Assembly (NCBI GenBank): GCA_965243805.1
Contig: OZ251577.1
Span: forward strand, 1,178,001-1,242,000
Direction: 5' to 3'
Source of the DNA: CATQHQ01 sp965243805
GTDB taxonomy: Bacteria > Gemmatimonadota > Gemmatimonadetes > Longimicrobiales > Gaopeijiaceae
Length of the DNA stretch: 64,000 bases
Shown: positions 24,383 to 31,633 of the stretch, one piece after another
Position numbering within the stretch: the stretch's first letter is position 1
Layout of the letters: each line of letters starts with the position of its first letter
Notes under the pieces: model-generated
What the model was told of the DNA's origin: nothing
The model's input: the letters and a program-made list of their open reading frames with translations, nothing else
The model's database searches: none
Made by a program: the position numbers and the translations under genes

Positions 24383-25527
24383 GCCCGGACCCCTTTCCGG
24401 CTCTCGCCCAGGAGCTGGCCGCTTGGTTCCACCAGTGGGACGGAGCCAGCAACGACCCCGGGTCCGGCAAACTCGACGACGACGCCTTCAACCGCTGGGC
24501 ACTGCGGGTCCACGCCTGCCAGCGCGCATCCAGTCCCGTCCTCCGCCGCTTCTGGGAGCAGGCGGGGTGTCGGGCGCCGGAGCACTGGGAGGAGATTCCC
24601 CCGGTTCCCACCAGCGCCTTCAAGGACGCCGCCTTCGGCGCACCCGACCCGGAGGCGGTCTTCCGCACCAGCGGCACCACAGGGGGGCGAGGCGCAAGGG
24701 GGGAGCACCGGGTCGCCAGCCTGGACCTCTACCGCGCCGCGGCCCGTGGCCCCTACCGCCGTCACCTCTTCCCCGGCTTGAAGGCGGTTCGGCTCTTGTC
24801 GTTGGTCCCCAACCCAACCTCGGTCCCCGACTCCTCCTTGGGGACGATGGCCGGGTTCGTATCCCGCGAACCCGAGGTGTCCGGTGCCGTCTGGGCCTTC
24901 GACCCAGAGACGGGGGTGGATGTGGACTTGGTTCGGGAGACACTCGATGGCGCAAGCGACATCATGCCGAACGGCCAGCCCGTGCTCCTGCTGGCCACCT
25001 CGTTCGCCTTGGTGCAGCTGCTTGACAACGATGACGTCCGGCTCCCGCCCGGCTCGCGGATCATGGAGACTGGCGGCTTCAAGGGCCGGACCGCGGAAGT
25101 AGACCGGGGGACCCTTTACCGGCGCATCGGCTCGGTCCTCGACGTGCCCGAGTCCCATCTGGTGAACGAGTACGGCATGACCGAGATGCTCTCCCAGGCC
25201 TACGACGCCGTCGCGGGCGGTGCTCCACCTCTGCCGGAGCGCGTCCATCGCTTTCCGCCATGGGTCCGCACCCGCGCACTGGACCCCGTCGGCCTGGGCC
25301 CCCTGCCGCCGGAACAGCCGGGTCTGCTCGCCCACTTCGACTTGGCCAACGCCGGCTCGGTCTGCCACCTGCTGACCGAAGACATGGGTGCCACGACCAG
25401 CGACGGAGGGTTCCGCCTGCTGGGCCGTGCGACGGGCGCCCTCCCGCGGGGGTGCTCCCTGACGGCCGAGGCGTTCGTCCGCGCTGCGGGTCGCGAAGCA
25501 CCGCCAGCACCCGAGGGGCCTCCATGA
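24379..25527 (+). CDS. luxE: LuxE-like acyl-protein synthetase
   Basis: A 382-residue member of the ANL adenylating superfamily. PPVPTSAFKDAAF and FRTSGTTGGRGA (P-loop) match LuxE, as do VNEYGMTEMLSQAYD and FDLANAGSVCHLLTEDMG. LuxE activates a fatty acid as acyl-AMP and transfers it to LuxC for reduction. No ATG, GTG or TTG exists between the previous frame's end and the conserved N-terminus; a CTG at 24379 overlaps the preceding stop as CTGA and is the best start. The stop overlaps luxC as ATGA. No luciferase genes are present. Confidence 0.82.
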   Translation: MSPDPFPALAQELAAWFHQWDGASNDPGSGKLDDDAFNRWALRVHACQRASSPVLRRFWEQAGCRAPEHWEEIPPVPTSAFKDAAFGAPDPEAVFRTSGTTGGRGARGEHRVASLDLYRAAARGPYRRHLFPGLKAVRLLSLVPNPTSVPDSSLGTMAGFVSREPEVSGAVWAFDPETGVDVDLVRETLDGASDIMPNGQPVLLLATSFALVQLLDNDDVRLPPGSRIMETGGFKGRTAEVDRGTLYRRIGSVLDVPESHLVNEYGMTEMLSQAYDAVAGGAPPLPERVHRFPPWVRTRALDPVGLGPLPPEQPGLLAHFDLANAGSVCHLLTEDMGATTSDGGFRLLGRATGALPRGCSLTAEAFVRAAGREAPPAPEGPP

Positions 25528-27053
25528 CTCGGCCGTTGGCCCGGCGCACACCGCTCGCGGGGACGACGCCTGCGGGAACGACGCCTGCGGGGACGACGCC
25601 ACTCGCTGCCCCCGGCACCGACGCGCCAATCTTGGATGGCTGGCTGTGGCCGCCGGACCTCCCCCGCCCCGAGTCGATCGCGACAATCCATGCTGGTCAG
25701 GCTCGGGTTCGCTCGCCCACGCCGGACCCGAGGTACGCCGGCACTCTCGTGTCCTCCCTTCGGACGGCTGCTCAGCGCTTGGCCGACCTCCCCGTTCGGC
25801 AGATCGCCGCGACGCTGGCCTCGGCGGCCGCCACCTTCGTCCGGCAGCTGGACGGCGCGGGGGTGCGGGAAGTGGCCGCCAACGCCGCGCTCTCCCCCGA
25901 AATGACGCGGGAGGCGATCCGGGGCATCTCCGAGTCGTGGACCCCGGCCGCCCTCGACCGCCTCCTCCGCGCCGACTTTCCCGACCCTCGGGTCCTGGAC
26001 GGATTCGTTCCCGAGGAAGGCCGGGCCGTCCGGGCGGTGGGCGGCGCGGCAACCCTCCACATCGGCTCGGGAAACGTGCCCGGCGTGGCCGTCACGTCGA
26101 TGGTCCGCGCCCTGCTGGTCAAGTCGGCCGTCCTGGCCAAGCCCGGCGCCGGCGATGTGGCACTGACCGTCCGCTTCGCCCGGACGCTCCGCGCCGCCGA
26201 TCCGGTCCTCGGCGCCGCCGTCGCCGTCCACTACTGGCCCGGGGCCGACCCCGCCCACGACGGCTGGGAGCGGACGCTCCTCCGCCTCGTCGACCAAGCG
26301 GTCGTCTACGGCGCCGACCAGACGATCGAGTCCGTGCGCACCCGTGCGCCCGCTTCCACGCGGCTAGTGGAGCACCCCCACCGTCTCGGCGCCGCCGTTG
26401 TCGATCCGGCCCGCGCACCCGGCTCGGCGGCGGCCGCCGCCCGGGCAGCGGTGCTCTTCGACCAGCGCGGCTGCGTCAGCGCCCATCTGTTCCTGGTCGT
26501 TGGCGAGCGCGACCGAGCCGTGCGCTGGTGCCGCGAGCTGGCGGATCGGCTGGCCGATCTGCACCACTCCCTCCCCCCCGCTTCTGCCCAACCCGCACCC
26601 GGCGCGCTCTCAGCCCTCCATCAGCTCCGCGGCCGACTCGCCATGAAGCAGGCCGCCTCGGGCGCCATCGAGATGTGGACCCCCGGCAACCCCGCATGGA
26701 CCGTCGTTCTCGCCCCAATCGAGGAGTTCGAGCCCGTCGGCGCCCGAACCTTGTGGGTCGTGCCCATCCCGGACTGGAAGGACTGCCTAGCCGCGCTGGC
26801 CCCAATGGCTCCGGTGCTTCAGACCGTGGGCGTGGCCGGCATCCGCGCCGGAACGACCCCCGCCGGGACGACCCCCGCGGGGGCGTCCGAGTCCGAGTTG
26901 GCCGAGTCCCTCTTCAGAGCCGGCGCCACTCGCATCGTCCCCCTCGCCGAGATGCCCTTCCCCGCGGCGGACTGGCTCCACGACGGCGCTCGCCCCCTCG
27001 GCGAACTCGTCCGCTGGGGAGAGGCGCGCCCGCTGGCCGGAGCCCGCCCATGA
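25524..27053 (+). CDS. luxC: LuxC-like acyl-CoA / fatty-acid reductase
   Basis: A 509-residue aldehyde-dehydrogenase-fold reductase. The LuxC signatures GNVPGVAVTSMVRALLVKSAVL and DQRGCVSAHLFLV (catalytic Cys) are present. With LuxE it would reduce an activated acyl chain to an aldehyde with NADPH. Both ends carry pentapeptide repeats of the same AGTTP sequence: three units right after MTRPLARRTPL, and two more at about residues 442-451. The enzyme is coupled to luxE by an ATGA overlap. The likely role is a fatty-aldehyde or alkyl-lipid intermediate rather than light, since luxAB are absent. Confidence 0.85.
   Translation: MTRPLARRTPLAGTTPAGTTPAGTTPLAAPGTDAPILDGWLWPPDLPRPESIATIHAGQARVRSPTPDPRYAGTLVSSLRTAAQRLADLPVRQIAATLASAAATFVRQLDGAGVREVAANAALSPEMTREAIRGISESWTPAALDRLLRADFPDPRVLDGFVPEEGRAVRAVGGAATLHIGSGNVPGVAVTSMVRALLVKSAVLAKPGAGDVALTVRFARTLRAADPVLGAAVAVHYWPGADPAHDGWERTLLRLVDQAVVYGADQTIESVRTRAPASTRLVEHPHRLGAAVVDPARAPGSAAAAARAAVLFDQRGCVSAHLFLVVGERDRAVRWCRELADRLADLHHSLPPASAQPAPGALSALHQLRGRLAMKQAASGAIEMWTPGNPAWTVVLAPIEEFEPVGARTLWVVPIPDWKDCLAALAPMAPVLQTVGVAGIRAGTTPAGTTPAGASESELAESLFRAGATRIVPLAEMPFPAADWLHDGARPLGELVRWGEARPLAGARP
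25557..25601 (+). repeat. 15-bp x3 in-frame repeat, luxC N-terminus
   Basis: GCGGGGACGACGCCT occurs three times with single-base variants and encodes AGTTP. Confidence 0.95.
26847..26885 (+). repeat. 15-bp x2.5 in-frame repeat, luxC C-terminal part
   Basis: GCCGGAACGACCCCC and GCCGGGACGACCCCC encode AGTTP twice more, then AGA. The peptide is the same as at the N-terminus but the codons differ (ACC CCC against ACG CCT), so it is either an old copy or an independent origin. Confidence 0.9.
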
Positions 27054-27088
27054 CCCGACCGGCCCCCCGGCCGCGGCCCCGCCCGCCG

Positions 27089-27280
27089 TCAGAAGTCCTC
27101 GCCGCGGTCCTTTCGCCACATCACCAGCTGGCGGTTCCCCTGGGGCGTCTCCTCAACCCGCACCACCATGGTGTCCCCGTCGGCGATCCCGCAGTCCTCC
27201 CGCATCGTCTTGGGGATCGTCATCCGTCCTTCGGTGCCGATGACGGCTTCAGCGTAGTAGAGAGTTCGGTAGATGGCCAT
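27089..27280 (-). CDS. AbrB/MazE/SpoVT-type DNA-binding domain protein
   Basis: A 63-residue protein. AEAVIGTEGRMTIPKTMREDCGI is the swapped-hairpin AbrB fold motif (G-R-(V/M)-x-(I/L)-P). Such proteins act as antitoxins or global regulators. No toxin gene with a PIN or MazF fold adjoins it, so a free regulator is more likely. GAGGA precedes the ATG at 27280. Confidence 0.85.
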   Translation of the reverse strand: MAIYRTLYYAEAVIGTEGRMTIPKTMREDCGIADGDTMVVRVEETPQGNRQLVMWRKDRGEDF

Positions 27281-27376
27281 GGATTCTTCCTCGAAGGTCG
27301 TTGGACTTACGGCTGGGACCGCTCCCGCTCGGTTGGGACCGCCCCCGCCGCTTGCGCAACCGATGCGGTTCCGACC

Positions 27377-27559
27377 ATGAAGTATAGTCCCGCCCTGGAA
27401 CCTCCGAACATTTCCGCGGCCGCGCTCGTAACGCCTTCAACGACCCTGCTCGCAACGCCTTCGACCAGCACGCCTTCGACCAGCACGCCTCCTACAAGCA
27501 CGCCTTCGACCAGCCCTCCGACCCGAAACCGCCTCCCGCCCAGGAACTGCCTCCCGTGA
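27377..27559 (+). CDS. possible 60-residue Thr-Pro-Ser repeat ORF upstream of the ABC genes
   Basis: An ORF from the ATG at 27377 encodes MKYSPALEPPN followed by four TPSTS-like pentapeptides and a short basic end. Its stop overlaps the ABC ATPase start as GTGA, the coupling style used elsewhere here. Against it, TATAGT just after the ATG could be a -10 element for the ABC genes, there is no clear ribosome-binding site, and the reverse strand is also open. It could be a true leader peptide or only a duplicated spacer. Confidence 0.3.
   Translation: MKYSPALEPPNISAAALVTPSTTLLATPSTSTPSTSTPPTSTPSTSPPTRNRLPPRNCLP
27455..27514 (+). repeat. 15-bp x4 tandem repeat upstream of the ABC genes
   Basis: ACGCCTTCGACCAGC occurs at 27455, 27470 and 27500, with a variant at 27485. 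Confidence 0.95.
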
Positions 27560-28476
27560 CACCTCCCGCAGTGCGCCTCTCCGGCGCGACCAAGACGTTC
27601 GGCGCCCACACCGCCGTCTCCAACTTCGACCTGGAGATTCCCAGAGGCTCGATCTACGGCCTTCTGGGACCCAACGGCTCGGGCAAAACGACCACGATCC
27701 GCATGATGATGGGCATCCTGCTCCCCGACGAAGGCGCGGTCGAGCTCTTCGGCGGCACCCCCGACTTCGCCCGCAGGAGCCGCGTCGGCTACCTCCCGGA
27801 GGAGCGCGGCGTCTACGAGAAGATGAAAGTGGCGGACCAGTTGGTCTTCCTGGGGGAGATCAGGGGCATGGAGCGGCGCGCAGTCCGCATGCGGGCGCTG
27901 GAGTGGCTGGAGCGGCTGGGGCTGGGCGAGTGGGCGCAGAAGAAGGTGCGCGACCTGTCGAAGGGGATGCAGCAGAAGGTCCAGTTCATCGGCACCGTGC
28001 TCCACGACCCGGAGCTGCTGATCCTGGACGAGCCGTTCAGCGGGCTGGACCCGATCAACCAGGACGTGCTCGAATCGATCGTCCGGGAGCAGCGGGAGAA
28101 GGGCACCACGATCCTCTTTTCGACGCACCTGATGGAGCAGGCGGAGCGCCTCTGCGAGCGGGTCTGCCTGATCTCGAAGGCGCGCAAGGTGCTGGACGGG
28201 AACCTGAAGGAGGTGAAGCGGCGGGAGCGCTCGGGCGTGGTGGCGGTGGAGTTCGACGACGGCCCGCCTCCTCGCGTCGCCTGGCCGGGAGTGGCGGAGG
28301 TGCGGCCGGTGGGCGACGCGTTGCACCTGTCGCTGCGGCCGGGAGCGAGCCACGGTGACGTGCTGGCGGCGGCGGTGGCCGACGGGGCGGCGATCCGGCG
28401 CTTCGAGCTGCTGGAGCCGCGACTTCACGAGATCTTCGTGCGACACGCGGGAGACGACACGGGAGAAGAGCGATGA
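27556..28476 (+). CDS. ABC transporter ATP-binding protein (NatA-like)
   Basis: A 306-residue ATPase. Walker A GPNGSGKTT, signature LSKGMQQKVQF, Walker B LLILDEPFSGLD and the switch His in LFSTHLMEQAERL are all present. The C-terminal extension of about 80 residues is typical of ATPases paired with ABC-2 type sodium or drug exporters. GTG start at 27556; the stop overlaps the permease start as ATGA. Confidence 0.93.
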   Translation: MTPPAVRLSGATKTFGAHTAVSNFDLEIPRGSIYGLLGPNGSGKTTTIRMMMGILLPDEGAVELFGGTPDFARRSRVGYLPEERGVYEKMKVADQLVFLGEIRGMERRAVRMRALEWLERLGLGEWAQKKVRDLSKGMQQKVQFIGTVLHDPELLILDEPFSGLDPINQDVLESIVREQREKGTTILFSTHLMEQAERLCERVCLISKARKVLDGNLKEVKRRERSGVVAVEFDDGPPPRVAWPGVAEVRPVGDALHLSLRPGASHGDVLAAAVADGAAIRRFELLEPRLHEIFVRHAGDDTGEER

Positions 28477-29729
28477 GCCAGGTGTGGGTGGTGGTCCGGC
28501 GGGAGTACTTGGAGCGGGTGCGTACGAAGGGGTTCATCCTGGCGACGCTGGCGGTCCCGCTGATCATGATGGCCCTGATGGCGTTCAGCATCTTCATGGG
28601 CGTTCGCTCGGAGCGCTCCGAACGGGAGATGGCCCTGGTGGACTACACGGGGTCGCTGGGAGCCGCCGTGGCCGAAGGGATGGGAGTCGTCGGCTACACG
28701 ATGGAGGTGGCCGAGGCGTCGGAGCCTTCGATCGCGGAGTTGGACCGGCGTCTGGAGGAAGACGAGATCGCCGCTTACCTGATCCTCGACGACGTCACCG
28801 CGTCGGAGGGCGCGTTCGTGTACCGCAGCAAAGACGGGCCGGGCCGCGTCTTCCGCGCACTCTCCGAGGGGGTCGTGGCGGAGGCTGCCCTCTCGGCCCG
28901 ACTTGCCGGGGTGGAGGATCCGGCGGGCTTGCGCAGACTGTTGGGCGGCGGCGAGCTGGAGTTCGAGGCCCGGGGCGCCGACGAAGAGGCCGGCGCACTC
29001 GACGAGGGCGTCTCCATGGTCACCGGCTTCGCCGGAGCGATGCTCCTCTACATGACGATGCTCATCTACGGCTCCTACGTGCTCCGGGCGGTGATGGACG
29101 AGAAGACGAACCGGGTCGTGGAGGTGGTGATCTCGTCGATTCGGCCCTGGCAACTCATGCTCGGCAAGATCCTGGGAGTGGGCGCCATGGGTCTCACCCA
29201 GCTGGGGATCTGGGCGACGTTCGTGGCCGTGCTCGCCTTGGGGGGGCTTCCGCTGTTGGCGGCCCGCTTCCCGGTGCAGAACACCGACCAGATCCTGGCC
29301 GCCCTGCCTGGGGTGGGCTTGGTGCTGCTCTTCCTGCTTTTCTTCGTGCTGGGGTACTTCCTGTACTCGGCGCTGTTCGCCGCCGTGGGGGCCATGTGCA
29401 GCAAGGAGGAGGAAGCCCAGCAGGCCCAGTTCCCCCTGATCATGCTGCTGGTGATTCCCCTCATGCTGCAGCTGACCACGATCAACGCGCGGGGCTTCGA
29501 GTGGATCGACTGGGTGGGGCTGTTCCCGTTCTTCAGTCCGATCCTGATCTTCCCCAGAACCGTGGCCGGCACCGTGCCCGCCTGGATGACGGTTCTCTCC
29601 CTGGCGCTGATGGTCGTGGCGATCGTGGGCACCGCATGGCTGGCGGGCCGGATCTATCGGACGGGGATCCTCATGCAGGGCAAGCGCCCGACCCTGAAGG
29701 AGCTGGTGCGCTGGGTGCGAGCGGCCTAG
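28473..29729 (+). CDS. ABC-2 type permease (NatB-like)
   Basis: A 418-residue membrane protein with an N-terminal helix (GFILATLAVPLIMMALMAFS), a large extracytoplasmic domain of about 200 residues, and a cluster of five to six helices in the C-terminal half that begins after VSMVTGFAGAMLLYMTMLI and contains the MDEKTNRVVEVVISSIRP coupling segment. It pairs with the upstream ATPase as an exporter; the substrate is not deducible. The stop shares a CTAG with the stop of the convergent amidotransferase gene. Confidence 0.9.
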   Translation: MSQVWVVVRREYLERVRTKGFILATLAVPLIMMALMAFSIFMGVRSERSEREMALVDYTGSLGAAVAEGMGVVGYTMEVAEASEPSIAELDRRLEEDEIAAYLILDDVTASEGAFVYRSKDGPGRVFRALSEGVVAEAALSARLAGVEDPAGLRRLLGGGELEFEARGADEEAGALDEGVSMVTGFAGAMLLYMTMLIYGSYVLRAVMDEKTNRVVEVVISSIRPWQLMLGKILGVGAMGLTQLGIWATFVAVLALGGLPLLAARFPVQNTDQILAALPGVGLVLLFLLFFVLGYFLYSALFAAVGAMCSKEEEAQQAQFPLIMLLVIPLMLQLTTINARGFEWIDWVGLFPFFSPILIFPRTVAGTVPAWMTVLSLALMVVAIVGTAWLAGRIYRTGILMQGKRPTLKELVRWVRAA

Positions 29730-30574
29730 TGCTGGGCGGTCCAGCCGCCGGCAGACTCCACGCCCAGGTGCATCTCCACGAAGCGGCGCACGAGCTGGGA
29801 GGACCGGGGCGCGTCTTCGAGGCTCCTGGACAGCTCCTCGACCGTGGTCCCCGCAACCTCGGCCACATATCGCGGGTAGGCGGCGAAGCGGCTGAGCAGC
29901 CCCGCCGCGTCCAGCTCCGGGTGGAACTGGGTGCAGTAGATCGGCGCATCGTCGAAGCGGTACGCATGGTTCTCCACCTTGGCCGAAGACCCCAGCAGCG
30001 TTGCGTTCTTCGGCAGCGTCTCCACCAAGTCCTCGTGGCCCATCTGGACCCTGCACGAGGGCGCCAGGTAGCCGAAGAGAGGGTCCGCGCGTCCCGCGCT
30101 CGTGAGGACAAGGCGGTGGGTGCCGACCTCGGCCCGGCCTCGGTCGTGGATCACCCTTCCGCCCATCGCCGCGGCCATGCCCTGGAAGCCCCAGCACGAA
30201 GCGAACGCCGGGACGCCCGAGGCGTGGACGGTCCGGAGCGATCCCATCGCCACGTCGAACCACGGTCCACCAGTCGCGGCCGAGTAGGCGCCGCTCCCGC
30301 CCATGAGGACGAAGTCGGTGCGCGCCAGCTCGCGACGGCGGAGCGGCCTGCCGAGGAGGTCAAAGACGTCGATCCGCGCCGGCACCGGGTGCAGCGCCCG
30401 CCGAAAGGAGTCGATCTCGTGCGACCCCATGGGATCGTCCGGATCGCGGAGCTGCAACAGCAGAAAGCGCAGCGGCGCCGTCGCCGAATCAGGACGCGGA
30501 GCGGAGGAGGGCGGCAAGGTTGTAGCGGTCCAGCGCCCGAGCCCTCTCGATCGCCTCGTCGTAGCTCGGCTCAA
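29726..30574 (-). CDS. class I glutamine amidotransferase-like protein
   Basis: A 282-residue protein of the GMP-synthase glutaminase type. The nucleophile is in FASCWGFQGM and the catalytic His in TQFHPELD; the partner acid would be the Glu after HPE. Stand-alone proteins of this kind hydrolyse glutamine or a related gamma-glutamyl compound. The core starts at LRFLLLQLRDPDD, and the start codon is uncertain: the ATG at 30574 adds about 35 basic residues and overlaps the upstream gene by 86 bases, while a TTG at 30517 is closer to the core. Confidence 0.75.
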   Translation of the reverse strand: MSRATTRRSRGLGRWTATTLPPSSAPRPDSATAPLRFLLLQLRDPDDPMGSHEIDSFRRALHPVPARIDVFDLLGRPLRRRELARTDFVLMGGSGAYSAATGGPWFDVAMGSLRTVHASGVPAFASCWGFQGMAAAMGGRVIHDRGRAEVGTHRLVLTSAGRADPLFGYLAPSCRVQMGHEDLVETLPKNATLLGSSAKVENHAYRFDDAPIYCTQFHPELDAAGLLSRFAAYPRYVAEVAGTTVEELSRSLEDAPRSSQLVRRFVEMHLGVESAGGWTAQH

Positions 30575-30824
30575 TGATGATCATCGCGGTCCGAACCGGC
30601 TTCACGTCCGCGGTCGGATCGGTGGGAACGTAGCAGAGCCGAGCCCGACACGACGCGGGTTGCCGTCCGGAGTCCTCCGCGAACTCCAGGTACACGTCCC
30701 AGAACCTGCCGTCGTGAGCGAAGGTGGTCAGGTGGAGGTTCTCGGCGGCCCGCGAGTCGTCCTGTTCGGGGGAACCGGAAGGCGGAGTGGGCTTCTGTGA
30801 AGTGGAATCCGATGACGGCGTCAT
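30489..30824 (-). CDS. 111-residue protein, function unknown
   Basis: A small soluble protein starting MTPSSDSTSQKPTPPSGSP, a disordered leader, followed by a compact domain (FWDVYLEFAEDSGRQPA, ARLCYVPTDP, AMIIIEPSYDEAIERARAL). The pattern resembles small beta-alpha domains annotated only as hypothetical. The ATG at 30824 is chosen because the longer ORF upstream crosses the divergent act promoter. Its end overlaps the start of the amidotransferase-like gene, so they are coupled. Confidence 0.6.
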   Translation of the reverse strand: MTPSSDSTSQKPTPPSGSPEQDDSRAAENLHLTTFAHDGRFWDVYLEFAEDSGRQPASCRARLCYVPTDPTADVKPVRTAMIIIEPSYDEAIERARALDRYNLAALLRSAS

Positions 30825-30922
30825 GAAGCGTGCGCTAGAAGTGTGCGTTGAACTCGCCGGCGACCCCGCCCGACGTCCCGAATCATGTCGCATTGCCAGC
30901 AGGGGCCGCAAGCCTTGCTCGG

Positions 30923-30951
30923 TTGACATCGCTCCCTGCTGACGATACGTT
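30923..30951 (+). promoter_or_regulatory. sigma-70 promoter of the act operon
   Basis: A perfect -35 TTGACA, a 17-base spacer and the -10 TACGTT, located about 90 bases before actA in the divergent spacer. This is the best consensus promoter in the window. It implies an untranslated leader of roughly 80 bases. Confidence 0.6.
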
Positions 30952-31041
30952 GCGTGGGCTCTTCAAGAAGGGCCCGGCACTGCCCGACGAAGCCTGCGAC
31001 CTCCCCATCCACCATCAACCGGCCCGCGAGACGGGTTCCCG

Positions 31042-31626
31042 ATGCCTACCGCAAGAACGAAGAGGCGCTGGCTGACGGCTGGCTTGGGGGTTCTCCCGGC
31101 ACTGGGGTTGGGCGTCGCCCTGCTCGTCGCTTGGCAGGCACCGGACGACCAGCCGGCTTCCGAGGCAGGGGCAATGGACGGGGCGGAGGAAAGCGCGACC
31201 TCGCAGCCGATCCAGTTTCCCCACGACACCCACGCCGGCCAGTTCCAGATCGACTGCCAGTACTGCCACTTCTCGGCGGAGCGCTCGGTGGACGCGGGGA
31301 TTCCGCCGGTAGCCACATGCATGGGGTGCCACCAGGTCGTGCCGGGGCGCACCGACCCGGAGGAAGTCGCGAAGATCCGAGGGTATCACGACTCGAACAC
31401 GCCGATCCCGTGGCGGCGGATCTACAAGGTGTCGGATCACGTCACCTTCCCCCACTTCCGCCACGTGGCCGCGGACATCTCCTGCCAGACCTGCCACGGG
31501 CAAGTCCAGGAAATGGGCGTGCTGGAGACGGTCGCCCCCGAAGCCGGCAACCTGAAGATGGGCTGGTGCGTCTCCTGCCACCTGGAGCGAGGCGCGTCCC
31601 GGGACTGCACGGTATGCCACTACTGA
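31042..31626 (+). CDS. actA: alternative complex III pentaheme cytochrome c subunit
   Basis: A 194-residue protein with an N-terminal membrane anchor (RRWLTAGLGVLPALGLGVALLV) and five CxxCH heme motifs: CQYCH, CMGCH, CQTCH, CVSCH and CTVCH. Extra His residues such as HDTH and HFRH serve as distal ligands. ActA relays electrons from the quinol-oxidising part of complex III to the mono-heme subunit or directly to the oxidase on the outside of the membrane. It opens a six-gene operon with short spacers; actB starts 7 bases on. Confidence 0.95.
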   Translation: MPTARTKRRWLTAGLGVLPALGLGVALLVAWQAPDDQPASEAGAMDGAEESATSQPIQFPHDTHAGQFQIDCQYCHFSAERSVDAGIPPVATCMGCHQVVPGRTDPEEVAKIRGYHDSNTPIPWRRIYKVSDHVTFPHFRHVAADISCQTCHGQVQEMGVLETVAPEAGNLKMGWCVSCHLERGASRDCTVCHY

Positions 31627-31633
31627 GGGCCTC

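Noticed and set aside
25557..26885. Mobile repeat inserted twice in luxC
   Set aside because: Codon usage of the two arrays differs and no flanking target duplication or terminal inverted repeats exist; local duplication is simpler.
24379..27053. Bioluminescence operon
   Set aside because: luxA, luxB and luxD are absent; LuxE and LuxC alone occur in non-luminous bacteria.
27089..27280. Toxin-antitoxin pair around the AbrB-type protein
   Set aside because: No PIN, MazF or other toxin-like ORF adjoins it on either side.
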